Shown piece by piece: positions 32,650 through 44,640 of a stretch of DNA of 64,000 bases. The position numbers were made by a program, and so were the translations under genes. This DNA comes from Oopsacas minuta (lineage: Eukaryota > Porifera > Hexactinellida > Lyssacinosida > Leucopsacidae), in the NCBI GenBank assembly GCA_024704765.1, contig JAKMXF010000299.1, positions 1,092,863 to 1,156,862 of the forward strand, in the 5' to 3' direction. Numbering within the stretch: the stretch's first letter is position 1; every line of letters begins with the position of its first letter. The notes below the pieces were generated by a model that ran no database searches, was not told where the DNA came from, and saw only the letters and a list, made by a program, of their open reading frames with translations.

Positions 32650-33305
32650 CTGAAAAGATATGGGAAGATGATTACGCAATATTCTTTCTTCGGTGTCTAT
32701 TGTGCAATGAACAGGGAGTTTATCCCTAGAAGGATCTTCAATATGACGAGAGAGTGACCCAACTTGAAAACACAATGACTACTTCGTTTCCTCAATTATT
32801 TAATTTGAATATAGATTGGACAATAACATTTTACGATCCTCAATAATGGGTATCAATTTAGTAGGAACAAATTTCCGAAAGCGTATCCGACAAATGGACG
32901 CAATTACTTCCATATGAAATTCTGTCATTTTGAATTGTATAATCAATTTAATATATTGAATAGAGCATAAGATGAGGTGTTAGTTAATTGAATTCAAATG
33001 ATTGTTCACAATACATACTTTGAATTGAATTTATAGAACCAATAATTTTTAAGGGTTGCGGTTTAACAATCTTAGTTAAGTTCTGGTCAAATACATGTAC
33101 GTAATCCAAATCAGAAAAGTGAGAAATGTTCTCAAGGAATCTGTTGGACCGTGAAATATTCAGGAAATGTTATTTTTTGGTTTATTACGTCACTAAGTAT
33201 GGAAACCACTAAAATTTTGCAAGTGATCATGAATATATTCAGCCTAAGTAGTAAATATTCAACTTCATAATATTAGTATTTATCAAATGTATTGATTTTG
33301 GTAGC
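32650..33305. other. Gene-free stretch
   Basis: AT-rich sequence with a half-copy of the MITE from 31597 near 33240. Nothing else was recognised. Confidence 0.4.
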
Positions 33306-33309
33306 ATAA

Positions 33310-34418
33310 CCGATTACAGCCGAGGTGATACGTTCCCAACGAAAGAAACACGATAATTCTACTACTTTGGTTTAACCACTTGCTCCCAAATCGATATTTC
33401 AGCACTTTTTGAAGTGATAAATCACACTTTATCCCGGCCGTATTCAATTAAAAATGAATGTAAGATTTAGGGAATATGGACTTTGAAAGGTGACTGAGAA
33501 CTAATGAAAAACTAATTTTCCTAAAGCCATGTTATTGATTAAACACTATCCCACCAACCAAGTAATACTTGGGATAGGAATATATGTTATACATCGTACT
33601 GGCTCATTTTTCAGGAATTCAAAATACATTTAGGCATCAGCATGTAGACATATCAGATATGTCTCAGAAACGAAATTAATCAGTGTATACTATTAAGGGT
33701 GTATAAAATCTCCCTCGAATAATGTGGCGGCTGGAAAAATTGGACAACTTGACAAATTACAAAATAATGAAGATATCTTGAGAATGTGAACCTTCCCAAA
33801 AAGCAATATCTAGTTATATCAAATAATCCAAAAAAATCCTGGTTGACTAAATAATCGAAAAAAGGGTTCATTAAATTCACCCATTATGCTACTTAAAAAC
33901 TAGAATGCATAGGAATTTATTGATTTTAACTTAAAATCCTAGTCATGTGCCAAATTTTGAAGAATACAATCCCAATTGAATACAGACAGTATCCTAGTGC
34001 TAAACCTCGGAAAAATATCGACAGAACGCCGGTATTGTTCCCAGTTTTTGGAAATTCATGCAATTAATGAGCACAGTTTCAGTGACAAATATCAACAATA
34101 AATTTCTAATAAATTTCTAACAGAATGAGAATACAATTTTGGCAAGATATCCAACAAAATTCAACAACAAAAAAGGTCCCAATTAGCCCGTGAATAGGGA
34201 ACAATACACCTTTGGCCAATTTCATGGTAATTGACCAAATTTCTTTGGAAAAACACCAGGGACTTCTTTCTGCATTTTCTATCAACGATATTCTGCGGGA
34301 AATATGTGATTGAAAAACAAAAAAGGTGCAGAAATCTCGATTTGGGTCTGGGAATTTGTTAAAACTTAAATTTATAGTGTTCCTTTTCGTCACGAAGGTA
34401 ACACTTCGGCGTGATCGG
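33310..34418. mobile_element. piggyBac-like non-autonomous element (TTAA site)
   Basis: Inverted ends of about 110-120 bases match: left ccgattacagccgaggtgat and right, reverse-complemented, ccgatcacgccgaagtgtta. Further in, ccaaatcgatatttcagcac corresponds to ccaaatcgagatttctgcac. The right flank is TTAA (34419-34422) and the left flank is ATAA (33306-33309), one change from TTAA. The 1109-bp body has no transposase. Related ends at 2481, 52418 and 53584 also start at or near TTAA. Confidence 0.75.
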
Positions 34419-34469
34419 TTAAGAGGATGTTTTTCTTAAAATGGATAATTTTGTATCTGAAATGTTTGA

Positions 34470-34640
34470 AAATACGGTGCAGGGTATACGCACCTTTTGT
34501 TACATGCATTTGCACCAGTGTACATATATATGGTACAATAATAGGTTGGAGTGTAGATTACATACATGTAAACTGGTGCATATTCACTTATGATCTATAT
34601 TGGCTACACGTGTATATATGATGCAGTGTACCCGCACAGA
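34470..34640. repeat. Palindromic stretch with nested inverted repeats
   Basis: The outer arms are ggtgcagggtatacgcacc and, from the right, gtgcgggtacactgcatc. The inner arms are atgcatttgcaccagtgtac and, from the right, aatatgcaccagtttacatg. The stretch could form a cruciform or be a miniature element. It lies just right of the piggyBac-like end. Confidence 0.55.
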
Positions 34641-34735
34641 CTGAAGCAATCAACAATTTCCATACAGTTAATACTATATTGGGCCTATTCTTGATAGGTC
34701 AAATACTCAATACAAGTGCTTGACAAATCCCATCG

Positions 34736-34850
34736 TTTGGTGGTTCCAGAATCTTTCCCTAAACCACCAAAAATCCGTGTATTTTGCTTAGTTATGAGAG
34801 ACAGTGGTTAGGTTAGCCACCACGGAATTTCATTTTTACCGAGCGCCGAG
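34736..34850 (+). repeat. SINE-like repeat, copy 2
   Basis: This is the partner of the segment at 31036-31160. It keeps catcgtttggtggttccaga, tgcttagttatgagagacag, tggttaggttagccaccacg and the gagcgccgag end. Confidence 0.35.
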
Positions 34851-35205
34851 TCAATCTATAAATGAATACAACCCGTAATCTACGTATTCTGAGAAATAAA
34901 TTACTAAGATTCCTATAAAATATACTAAATACTCCTAAGTAGAGGGCGTAGCAAAAGTGTTGTCCCATCGGATTATTAGAAATATCTTTGAGTAATATCT
35001 AAAAATTATCTATATTCATTTGTATATATAATCGCCCAACATTTCTAGAACCATTTTAATTGTATTGGGCATGCTTATCACTAATTTTTCTAAAATCTCT
35101 GAAGTTATGTCTTGCCATGAAAATTTCAATCTTCTAATTAATTAGTCCCGATTGGTCATCTAGCTATTTTCGTTAATCTTCCCTTTCAATGTAGCCTAAA
35201 GATTT

Positions 35206-36147
35206 TCAATTTGGTTTAGATAAGGAGAAGTAAGCTTTCTGCCTAAACCCGTTTAGATTATTCCGGTACAACTCTTGAGTCAATTTTGGCGTTGGGGCTC
35301 GAGCACTATCTTGCATAAAAATGTAACCGGACATGTTTTTCAACATTGCCCGCTCTGAAACATGTCCCGTATTCGCAGTACGATTGATGGTATGTCCACA
35401 AGTCTTGGCTAATATTTCATTACTGTAATATAGCGAGTTTATACTCTGCCCATGCGGAATTATGTAGAACTCAGAGAGTACTCGATGGGACATAAGTCCC
35501 CAGACCTGAAATTTTGAGGAAATTTCATTGACATGATGCACGGAACATCTTTGGTTGTTTTAGCCCAAACTCGATCATTATGCTGATTGGGTGTTGCGTA
35601 CAGCTCAAAGGGAGACTCATCAGACCAAAGAACCCTTTTCCAGTCTTCCACCCCCCAATTTTGATGTTTTGGGAAAGTTTAGTCGGCCTTGAATGTTTTT
35701 TGTTAATAAACGGGAAGTTTTTGCCTCTTAAACGCTGATGCACCAACAGAATTCTTCAAATGCCGATAGATTGTAATGTGAGAGACAGGTCACTACTTTC
35801 ATTCAACTTCTTTGTGATCTTTCGAGTTGATTGCCCTCTTTACCTAAGGTTTTCAAGATAATATATTCCTGAACCCGACTAATAATCGGCGGCCTGGCAG
35901 AACGGGTCTTGATCTCGATACTTATTTCCTTTTTTTAGGTACTGCACCACCTCTTGAGAGATCTTACTGAAACCTTCAAAGCGAGAGCCACCTTTTGCTG
36001 TGAATAGCACTTTTTAGCATCCCTATTGCTCCGAAACGAATCTCTAAACCGTAGTCGCGGACATTTTAAGAAATCCGGATAAAAATATGAGAAATAATGT
36101 TTGTAATTTAAGGACTGGCAATGTAGCATATATAAATATTCTTTCAA
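35206..36147 (-). pseudogene. Decayed DD37E-type transposase
   Basis: The minus-strand pieces parallel the DD37E transposase at 16542-17510. SNRDAKKCYSQQKVALALKV matches the N-terminal region. PFELYATPNQHNDRVWAKT holds the region after the first Asp. ANTGHVSERAMLKNMSGYIF then MQDSARAPTPKLTQELY hold the second Asp. The C-terminal Glu region is lost. Frames change at least three times. Terminal repeats were not found, so the element borders are unknown. Confidence 0.8.
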
Positions 36148-36149
36148 AA

Positions 36150-38930
36150 ATCACATTCAGAATAAAGATTTTGTACGCTGATAATGCCATTAGTATCGAA
36201 TTCCTTTCTTTGTCTAATGCATAACTAGTGAAAAAGCTCAAAATTTCTTCATTTAAACACATATATTTATTAATCATTTGATAAACTAAACTATGAACAG
36301 GTTGTGTTACAACTAACCACAAAACTAAGTGGTCTACACTCAACAAAGCTATTGCTATAAGTATCTGTGATGACAATAATGAAATGAAAACACCATCAAT
36401 AAACAATGCATCCTACAATTGCAAAATCCAGAAACATTTCGAACGTTAGATAACTCATAAAAATTTGCCCCACCTACCCACAACTGAGCTTCAGATGTAT
36501 TAAAGAAATAATAGCTATATTAATCAGACTTTTCACTATCAATACAATACTGACATCACTCTTCAAATTGTTATACACTGTTAAATCAGAGTCAGATGAT
36601 GCCCACACAATAAGAAGCCTATCGTGTCGCAATTCGAATTCAAATGTCGATAAATCCAGGTTATGAAATGATGAAACCGAAATTGAACATTCAGCTACGC
36701 TTCTACTTATATCTTTGACAATACTAGATGTTTTTCTCCGATTCTCTTTTAGACATAACTAGCTTAGTAATGCTAAAACTCACTTGTAACTGCTCCTCTG
36801 AATCAAGGGGGCTTGCTGTTAATTAGGATGTGGATTAACTGGTAAATTCACTTCTAATAATATACGGACTAAATGTTGTTTGAATTATTCTTTCATTTAA
36901 AATGAGTTTTTGCCTCTTGTAAGCTCTATTATAAGAGAAAACCTTCACAAATCGATCCTGAAATTGAACTGGGAATGTTGGCACTGATTAACAGCCTGCT
37001 GATGAGAGCTTCAAAAGAATGAACAGTGGAGACCATTTCACATTTCTTTAGCCTGATATCCCTTTGAAATTCTAGAGACATAACTAAATGTAAATATATG
37101 GACATACAAAATTTTATTCGGTTCCAATTATAATTATCTTTGTATATACCGAACGTTACCAAAACGGCAACTAAGGGATTGCGGGAATCTGTCGGATAGG
37201 CTATATGTTATCATATTTGCGAACTAGAGCAAGAAAAAGCGTGACGGAAGGTAATAATTAAGCTTATTCCCCTTAAAGACTAGTGATTTAATTTAATTAA
37301 TTTGATTGTTCGGAATATGAAACTTAAGTTGGAGTGATCGGTACTGGTTTATCTAGATACCACTAATGAAGAGCAAAACAGAAATTTCACAGGCTAACAT
37401 AGTGGAAATTAGTATAGATATAGGAATGAGAGAGTTAGATGAAGTTTTGGAACATTTGGAGCATTTCCGAAGAGAGTGCAATCCAATGCGAGCACGCCAC
37501 AACTCAATGATAACCATGAATATGTCAGATCATGAAAATATTATATAGGCAGACGAAATAATGAAGAACAAGAAACAAGAAATATCAAATCTGGGAGCAA
37601 ACGTATAAGCAAAAATATCAAAAAGCAAACAAAGCAGAATCAGGAGATTGAAACAAAAATATCAAAAAAATATTATCATCGCGAAAGGGTGTATAATATA
37701 TTCAGTCAGTGAATGAACATATTTCGTTGAATAGGTAAAAATAGACTATTCTAATTTGGAATCGTAACTATCTAAGCTTGGGATCAATCATCTTGTAAAC
37801 ATGACAAACATTTCCTTGAGGCTGTCATACTTGTATGCACAAATACATTTTGTTTGGAAAATGGTGAAGCTTAGAAGTTTATAGACAACAGAAGTCTATA
37901 AAAAAGTACTAGCACCCCTTGCGTTTTTGAAGTGAATTGAATTATAGAAAACACAAGACGGTAACTGTATATATTTAGGCAATTCTGTTCATAAATGTTT
38001 TTCCAGAATTGAGTTCAAAGTTAAGAGCTCGTAATCCATAAAAAATTGAGAAATTATCGATTTTTAGATGGTTGATGCGGGTGAGAATTTCCATTATTTC
38101 TTGTTAAAATTGATATTGTTATAAACGTTTACATCTCATCTATTGATGAATATCTAAATAATTGAGATTCAGTTAGATTCAGTGTAAGAAATATGAGTTT
38201 TAACTTGCCATACTTTATGTATTCCCCTTAATAACCTCTACCAACTAAAAATCTGAATTGCCATAACTCCGCGAGTTTTCAATATCTTTTAATGAAATTT
38301 AAGTTACATAAACGTTGATGTGGCACAAATTTGTATACTATTTTTAGAATTGAATTCTAACTTCGTATACATAGGCAATGATCAAAGATTTCCTATAAAA
38401 AGTAAAAACTTCAACACAAAAATCATATCCCTTAAAACATTTACTCTCTTCTATCGAATGAGATTAATTTTTGTTAAAAATCTGATAAGTGGAATTGGAT
38501 TAAATTAGTGACTGAAGTATACATGGTCGAATTGTCTGCTAACTCACTCGTCAATTTGTAGTAAAAACTGTCCTCTACGTAATAAGTGGTCAACTCCCGT
38601 ATTACAACATGCATAAATTAGTTTTCAGATTCCAACAATGAATCTGAGTCTGATCCATAACCACCAGAGGACGATACAATCGTTTATCTCCAATGCGTTC
38701 CTAAACAACTAACAAAATGAAATTGTGATATATTTCACTAGTACTTTATAGAAACCTGGATGATTAAAGAATTATATTTAAAGTTTAGTCTTTAATGGTT
38801 CTTGCAATATTTGATAATTGATAACATTAGATTTTCAAAAGCTTTCCCAAATTTAAAATATAGATAGAATGCTGAATGTGACACAATAGTGTATATGCCC
38901 ATCAGGTGGTTATACACTGTTTTCCGAGCA
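36150..38930. other. Gene-free stretch
   Basis: No recognisable gene or complete mobile element. A plus-strand frame at 37366-37548 (ELDEVLEHLEHFRRECNP) is charged and helical but unassigned. A half-copy of the MITE from 31597 lies near 37730. Confidence 0.4.
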
Positions 38931-39195
38931 CGCTCCTCACAGTGTGCCAGGGTAACCATTACAACTATACATGTTTTGATGGGTCTATATAGTAAATCGA
39001 CATCGTAAATTCCAAAATTTCATTTAAATTTTACGTAATATTAACACTATTACCACTATTGGGAATATGACACCATTTCGGTGATTTCATTATTTTTTTA
39101 ACATTCATGGTTGAATGATATTATTTGTTATTTCTATGATTTAATTTATGGAATCAAGTCAAGTTTCTTAATAGATGGATTATTGCATATATATA

Positions 39196-40505
39196 CAGGG
39201 TGACCAATAAGTTCTGCACATAACTTTATATCGTACCAAAATCTTTCATGATTTAGATTGATTGACGTTACTGGTTGGATTTATTCTGTTATCTCTCGCA
39301 ATACAATATTCATTGAAAAATACACTATTTGAAAACCAGAAACAAATTATCAGCTATGGAGAAAGAACGGTCGGCGATTGTTGAATTATTTCAAAAAGGG
39401 AAAAAACAAAAAGAAATAATGAAACTTTTAAAAATTCCACAGACACGTCGGAATTTCGTAATCCGTACGATAAAACGCTTCAATGAAACTGGTGGCGTGA
39501 TGGACAGAGCCAGAACTGGTCGCCCGGTCTCCATCACGACTGTAAAGATGCGAAAGGTAGTGCGGAGTCGAGTGTAGCGAAATCCTCAGCGATCGATCAG
39601 AAAAATGGCTAAAGAACTGAAAATATCCCGTGGATCTCTTCAAACGATTGTCAAGAGAGACTTAGGGCTATCTTCGTTTAAGAAAAGGAAAATCCATTTC
39701 CTTTCAGACAAAATAAAGACAAAGAGGCTCTCAAGAAGCAAAGTCCTCCATACACGATTCGCAGCCCAGGGACTGGATCAAGTCCTTTTCTCCGATGAAA
39801 AACTTTTCACCGTTGAACAAGCATTCAATCGTCAAAACGATAGAATATTATCTAAAAGCACTTCTACTATCCCTGATGAGTACAGGTACGTCAAAAGAGT
39901 CCAGAAACCACTCTCGTTGATGGTTTGGGCCGGAGTATCTTCTGTTGGCCAGACACCACTGGTTTTCGTCCCTGCAGGGGTCAAAATAAATGCTGCAACG
40001 TATAAGGAGCTCATTTTACAGCTCATTGTGAAAGGTCTTGGTGAGATGATGTTTGAAAACCAGCCGTTCATATTCCAACAAGACGGTGCTCCTGCCCATA
40101 CAGCAAACAGTACTCAGGAATGGCTTCGGACAAATATTCCTGACTTTATCTCAAAGGTAGAATGGCCGCCGTCTAGCCCAGACCTTAACCCTCTAGATTT
40201 CTCAGTGTGGCCCATTTTAGAGTCAAGTGCTTGCTCGAAGTCCCATAACAGTATTGAGTCTCTAAAGCAATCTCTGACGAGAGAATGGGAAAAAATCCCA
40301 CAGGAGATGCTGCGTACCGCAGTGTGGGCAGTCCCCGGGCGTCTGAAGGCTGTTATCAAAAAGAAAGGCGGATACATAGAATAGAGATTGTGCACAATAA
40401 AACTCATAATGCCAAACTACTTATGCTAAAATATCAACTCAATATAATGAATATTGGTTAAATTATAGTAGTTTTTCTATGTGCCAGAACTTATTGGCCA
40501 CCCTG
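39196..40505 (+). mobile_element. maT (DD37D) element, nearly intact
   Basis: The ends are cagggtgaccaataagttct and, from the right, cagggtggccaataagttct, followed by gcaca or ggcaca. TA lies at 39194-39195 and 40506-40507. Length is 1310 bp. It sits in Transib copy B at a site that is empty in copy A (near 10621). It is the best preserved transposon in the window. Confidence 0.96.
39356..40384 (+). pseudogene. maT transposase with a single in-frame amber codon
   Basis: This transposase belongs to the IS630-Tc1-mariner superfamily, DD37D (maT) branch. From ATG at 39356 the frame runs 342 residues to 40384 with one TAG at codon 74 (39575-39577). There is no frameshift: both halves are in the same frame. 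The N-terminal part holds paired helix-turn-helix domains and a GRPVS linker. The catalytic Asp residues are all present at about residues 147 (LFSDEKLF), 243 (FQQDGAPAH) and 281 (PDLNPLDFSVW). Thirty-seven residues lie between the last two. WAGVSSVG is also typical. As read it is inactive unless the stop is suppressed, edited or a sequencing error. Confidence 0.93.
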
Positions 40506-40699
40506 TAAATAGCTACAGTCTGTTACATATTTATTTAGAATTGTTACTTAAGCCGAAACTTATTAGAGTTACGGTATACATTGCCATATATATCCCAAAT
40601 TGAGAGTGAAGTAATAGATCTTAATAATTAATAGGATACCCGTTGCCCTCTACTACTAGTTAGCATCTTCTGGGCATTGATTCCCAGTAAGCTTTAAGA

Positions 40700-43047
40700 C
40701 AGGCTTGTCCAACCTACGGCCCGCGGGCCACAATCCGGCCCCGCGAGAGGATTCTATCCGGCCCGCCAACATGCTCGGGAACTGTTACCAGTTGGTGGCG
40801 ATATTTAATTGAGTGAAACCTATTTGAGCGAACTCAATTAAGAGAAACCCAATATTGCAAAACCAAATTGAATGAAACCAATTTCAGAAAAGTGTGATTT
40901 CAATAACTTAAAAATCCTTAAATAACTTTGTAATTTAGTTTTGATTGAGTAATCATCTGTCACATAACTGGGTTTCTCTCAACTCGAACAGCTCATATAA
41001 ATTCCAAATAATAAACCATCTTAAACAATATTAAAATAACTACAAAACAAATATGTCAACTCGCGTGATTAAAGCAAAGAAAAGGAAAATCGATAGTGAA
41101 TGTCGAGTTTTCAAATCCTCATGGACATTAGATTTTTTCGTCGTAGAACACAACGAATACTTATTGTGCTTGATATGTCAGGAGAAGATAGCTGTATTTA
41201 AAGAGTATAATATCAAACGACATTACTCTACTAAACATGCAGATACATTTGACACGCTTACAGGTCAGGTGAGAATCGATCGGGTGAACCTGTTGAAGGA
41301 TAGCATCAACAGTCAACAATCTTTCTTCAAAGCCGTTAAATTAAGTTCTGAGACAGCAACAAAGATCAGCTTTCTGATAACAGAAGCGATAGCCAAGAGT
41401 GGAAAACCATTGTCTGAAGGGGAATTTGTAAAAGACTGCTTAGACATATTTACATCTGTGGCATGCCCAAATAAGAAGTCGATAGTAGAGAGCATCAGTC
41501 TGTCACATCAAACTGTTGCTAGAAGAGTAGATGATTTATCATCCAACATTGAAATTTCACTAATTAAACGACTCAATGCTTGCAAATTTTACAACTTGGC
41601 CCTTGATGAAAGTACCGATGTTAGCGACACAGCTCAACTGACAATCTTTGTACGTGGTGTCACAGAAAATTTCGAAATAATCGAAGAACTGCTCGACTTA
41701 TGTCCAATGAAAGGCACAACTACTGGGCAAGATATTTTCAATGTAGTAAAACATGTGTTTACGAAATTCAAACTTGCAGATGAAAAACTAAGTGGTTTAA
41801 CAACCGATGAAGCCCTTGCGATGACAGGAAAGCATAAAGGCTTTGTTAGCCTTATGCTCAAATCAATGACCTCTCCTGTTATGGCATACCACTGCATTAT
41901 TCATCAAGAACAACTTTGTGCAAAAATCTTAGATATGAAACATGTGATGGAAAATGTCGTCAATACAGTCAATTTCATAAGGTCGAAGGGACTCAATCAC
42001 AGACAATTCCAAGCGTTTCTTGCAGAGATAGGATCAGACTATAACGATGTTATTTACTTTAGCCAAGTTCGCTGGCTCAGCAGAGCGTCCACTCTAGCCA
42101 GATACTGGTCACTACTTGAAGAAATAAAAACATTCATGACCATTAAGGGAAAGGATGTGAGCTTTCTGGATGATGATCAGTGGTTGAATGATCTCGCATT
42201 TCTAGTTGACATAACTAAGTATCTCGCAGATTTAAATCTGAAACTACAAGGAAGAAAACAATTCGTTAACAACCTGTATGAGCATGTCAAAGCGCTCATC
42301 AACAAATTACAATTATTTCACCAGCAATTTATTTTGAAAAGGTGGTACATTTCTCAACATTATCTTCAAGAAAAAGTGAGACAGTGAATCATGATAAGTG
42401 TTCTGCACTGATCAACAGCTTAATCGATGAATTTAAACTAAGATTTTCTGATTTTAGTGACAAATTCGATGAAATGGAGTTGTTTGCAGATCCGTTTGGA
42501 ACTGATGCCACTAATGCTCCTGAAATGTTCCAACTGGAACTAATCGAAATACAAAATAACTCGGAGAGAAAGAGAGCTTTTGCAGAGCATGACCTTCTGA
42601 CATTTTATGGTCAATATGTTACATCGGATCTATTTCCTGATTTATCGCAACACGCCCTTAGGTTCCTTTCCTTATTTGGCAGCACGTATTGCTGTGGACA
42701 GCTTTTCTCAATGATGAAAAATGTTAAAAGCAAGTCTAGATCACTCCTGACAGACACTCATCTATCAGGAATATTACGGATTGCGACATCAAGTGTACGA
42801 GCAGATATTGACTCTTTGTGTAAACAAAAACAAAGTCAGATATCCCATTAGATATGTTCTTTATCATTAAAGTTTACTATAATTAAATAATACATGTAGT
42901 GATTTTTCAATTCCGAAATAATCCGTATTAACGCCATCCCCAAATAAATAACATCATGCTACCTTGATATATCCAATGTCGTGCGGCCCTCAAGTAGATA
43001 AAGAAGCCCTCATTTGGCCCGCGAACAAAAAAGGTTAGACAAGCCTG
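40700..43047 (+). mobile_element. hAT element with perfect 8-bp target duplication
   Basis: The inverted ends are caggcttgtccaacctacgg and, from the right, caggcttgtctaaccttttt. The exact duplication ctttaaga lies at 40692-40699 and 43048-43055. Length is 2348 bp with a transposase on the plus strand. Its target lies in the C-terminal coding region of a Tc1-like transposase. Confidence 0.97.
41053..42851 (+). pseudogene. hAT transposase (BED-finger type), one frameshift and altered catalytic residue
   Basis: Starting at ATG 41053, residues 1-70 carry a BED-type finger (LLCLICQEKIAVF, IKRHYSTKH). The catalytic core follows: LALDESTDVSDTAQL (first Asp), GLTTDEALAMTGKHKGF, where relatives usually have TDGAPAM, and CIIHQEQLCAKIL. 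A conserved Trp motif reads VRWLSRASTLARYW. The frame shifts by one base near 42340 and continues at 42342-42851 with the hATC domain. There YCCGQLFSMMKNVKSKS replaces the family CEQ-FS, so the catalytic Glu is Gly. Two independent lesions make it inactive. It resembles the GTF2IRD2/ZBED-like hAT branch. Confidence 0.92.
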
Positions 43048-44349
43048 CTTTAAGATATCTAGTTGAATACGATTCCAGACCGCTTCTAAATTGAGTTTCA
43101 GTTCTGGAATTGTCATTTGGCCTAGCTTAAGTATCTCTCGCTTCACCCATGCGAATAAATTTTCAATGGGTTGAGATCTGGACTTTGTGAAGGCCATGGA
43201 ATCTGATTTGGTACATTTTTTGCCAACCAGGTGCGGACCTTTTGCGAGGTGGGTTTGGATCATTATCCATCACCAATCGCCAGTGACTTTCATGATATAC
43301 CTGTACCTGAGTTATCAAATATCCTTCCATTATATCTAAAAACATCCTACTGTTCATATTGTTAGTGAAAACGCACAATGGGAATGTACCCATAGATGAG
43401 AATGCAGCCCACACGTGTATCTTTGGGACATGCTTCGTTGTTGGGGCGATCCTTTTTTGTTGGATTTTGTCCACATCCTTAATCTTCCCCTCGAGAGCCA
43501 GATTGAGATCTCGTCAAGAAGTATTGTTTGGGCCCATTGTTTCTTCGAGTATTTGTACTTTTTTGCCCATTCTATCCTGTACATGTGATTTTTTTCACTC
43601 AGCATAGGGATCTGAACAGGGTAAGGTTTGTTGTAAGATTGGTCCTTCAACACTCTCCGGACAGTCTGATAGGAAGCCTGATTACCTGTACGACTTGCTA
43701 ATGTTCGCAGAGAGAGGTATGGTTTACATCGTACCTGGTGAAGAATAGACAATTTGATGGAAGATCGCAAGTAATTGGGTCTCCCTGCGCCCTTTTGGTG
43801 AGACAGCGGTACACCTTCATCTAATCGGCGTTTAACATTGTAAACAGTAGCTAAGGAAATTCCACAATTAACAGAGATTTCCTCGGGCAAAAGCTTCCCG
43901 GAAGGTAGAAGTGTCTTCACAATTTCCCTCTTCTCGTATTGAGTCATTTTCAGAGCTAATTGTCAAGTAGGGAAATAATTGAGGTAAATAATAGTAATGG
44001 AGGTCAAAATGAATATTTAAATGACGTCATAATTAATATTAAAGAGTAAAATTTCCGGAAAAAATAAGATAATGACTTGGTTCAGGAATTTTAGCAAAAT
44101 ATATCATTAAGCCATTATGAACAGCGAAACACAAGTAGCCTGAGTGAAGTAAGACAAATTACTGAGGTTTTGTAACAAAACATCTCCATTCTAAATAATT
44201 ATGTAACAGACTGTATTATATAATAATGAACCAGGGGTGTAGTTTTTCCCTTACTACATATTTGAGGGGATTATACCTTGTAGAAAAACTGTTACTAAAT
44301 ATATAAACTCAATCTCAAATTTTCTTTAATTAAGTATTTATGTTTCTCC

Positions 44350-44640
44350 AATACTATGCTATTATATCAGATATCTCGGGGCTATTTGGATCATTTGGAC
44401 CCAAATTCCTCGCCTTGGATGTAAAACGATTCTACACTAATAGGGGATCACTACAACACAAGGCGAACGAGAATTTCTCGTACATTGTCAGAGAATGATG
44501 TTTTTCTGGAAAGATTTTCCCTATGCAGCCTCACGAACTTATTTCAAGCTTCTAAACATTCGCCTCATAGATTTTGCAATCCTCTGCATTATTGTATTCT
44601 CCAATAATCTTTAAAGAATGGGAAAGTAGCTTGCGTAAAG
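44350..44640 (-). pseudogene. Transib transposase remnant (copy B)
   Basis: At the nucleotide level this aligns with 10785-11040 of copy A, the last catalytic block of Transib. Examples are aataggggatcactacaaca and cgtacattgtcagagaatga. More indels have accumulated than in copy A, so no frame of useful length remains. Confidence 0.75.

Larger units (their letters stand above)
40640..43947 (-). pseudogene. Tc1-like transposase, frameshifted and split by a hAT
   Basis: From the methionine at 43947 the minus-strand frame has the paired helix-turn-helix region (LLPEEISVNCGISLATVYNV, GAGRPNY) and LLDEISIWLSRGRLR with the first Asp. The next frame (43474-43163) has IHVWAAFSSMG and MDNDP with the second Asp. 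The next (43263 down) has QPIENLFAWVKREI with the final Glu. Reading then stops at the hAT target site. Beyond the hAT, at 40699 downwards, YWESMPRRC resumes, the usual Tc1 C-terminus. This continuity confirms the nested order. At least two frameshifts predate or accompany the insertion. Confidence 0.9.
40516..44213 (-). mobile_element. Tc1-like element (DD34E), split by a hAT
   Basis: The inverted ends are cagtctgttacatatttatt and, from the right, cagtctgttacataattatt. TA lies at 40514-40515 and 44214-44215. Without the hAT and one 8-bp duplication the element is about 1342 bp. Copy A of the host Transib shows the empty site gctattatat at 10629-10638. Confidence 0.95.

Noticed and set aside
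34106-34393. A 95-residue minus-strand frame as a gene
   Set aside because: It is contained in the terminal repeat region of the piggyBac-like element at 33310-34418.
34930-34975. agagggcgtagcaaaagtgt as the left terminal repeat of the DD37E copy at 35206
   Set aside because: No inverted partner was found within about 1.5 kb to the right, and it does not resemble the ends of the related element at 16381.
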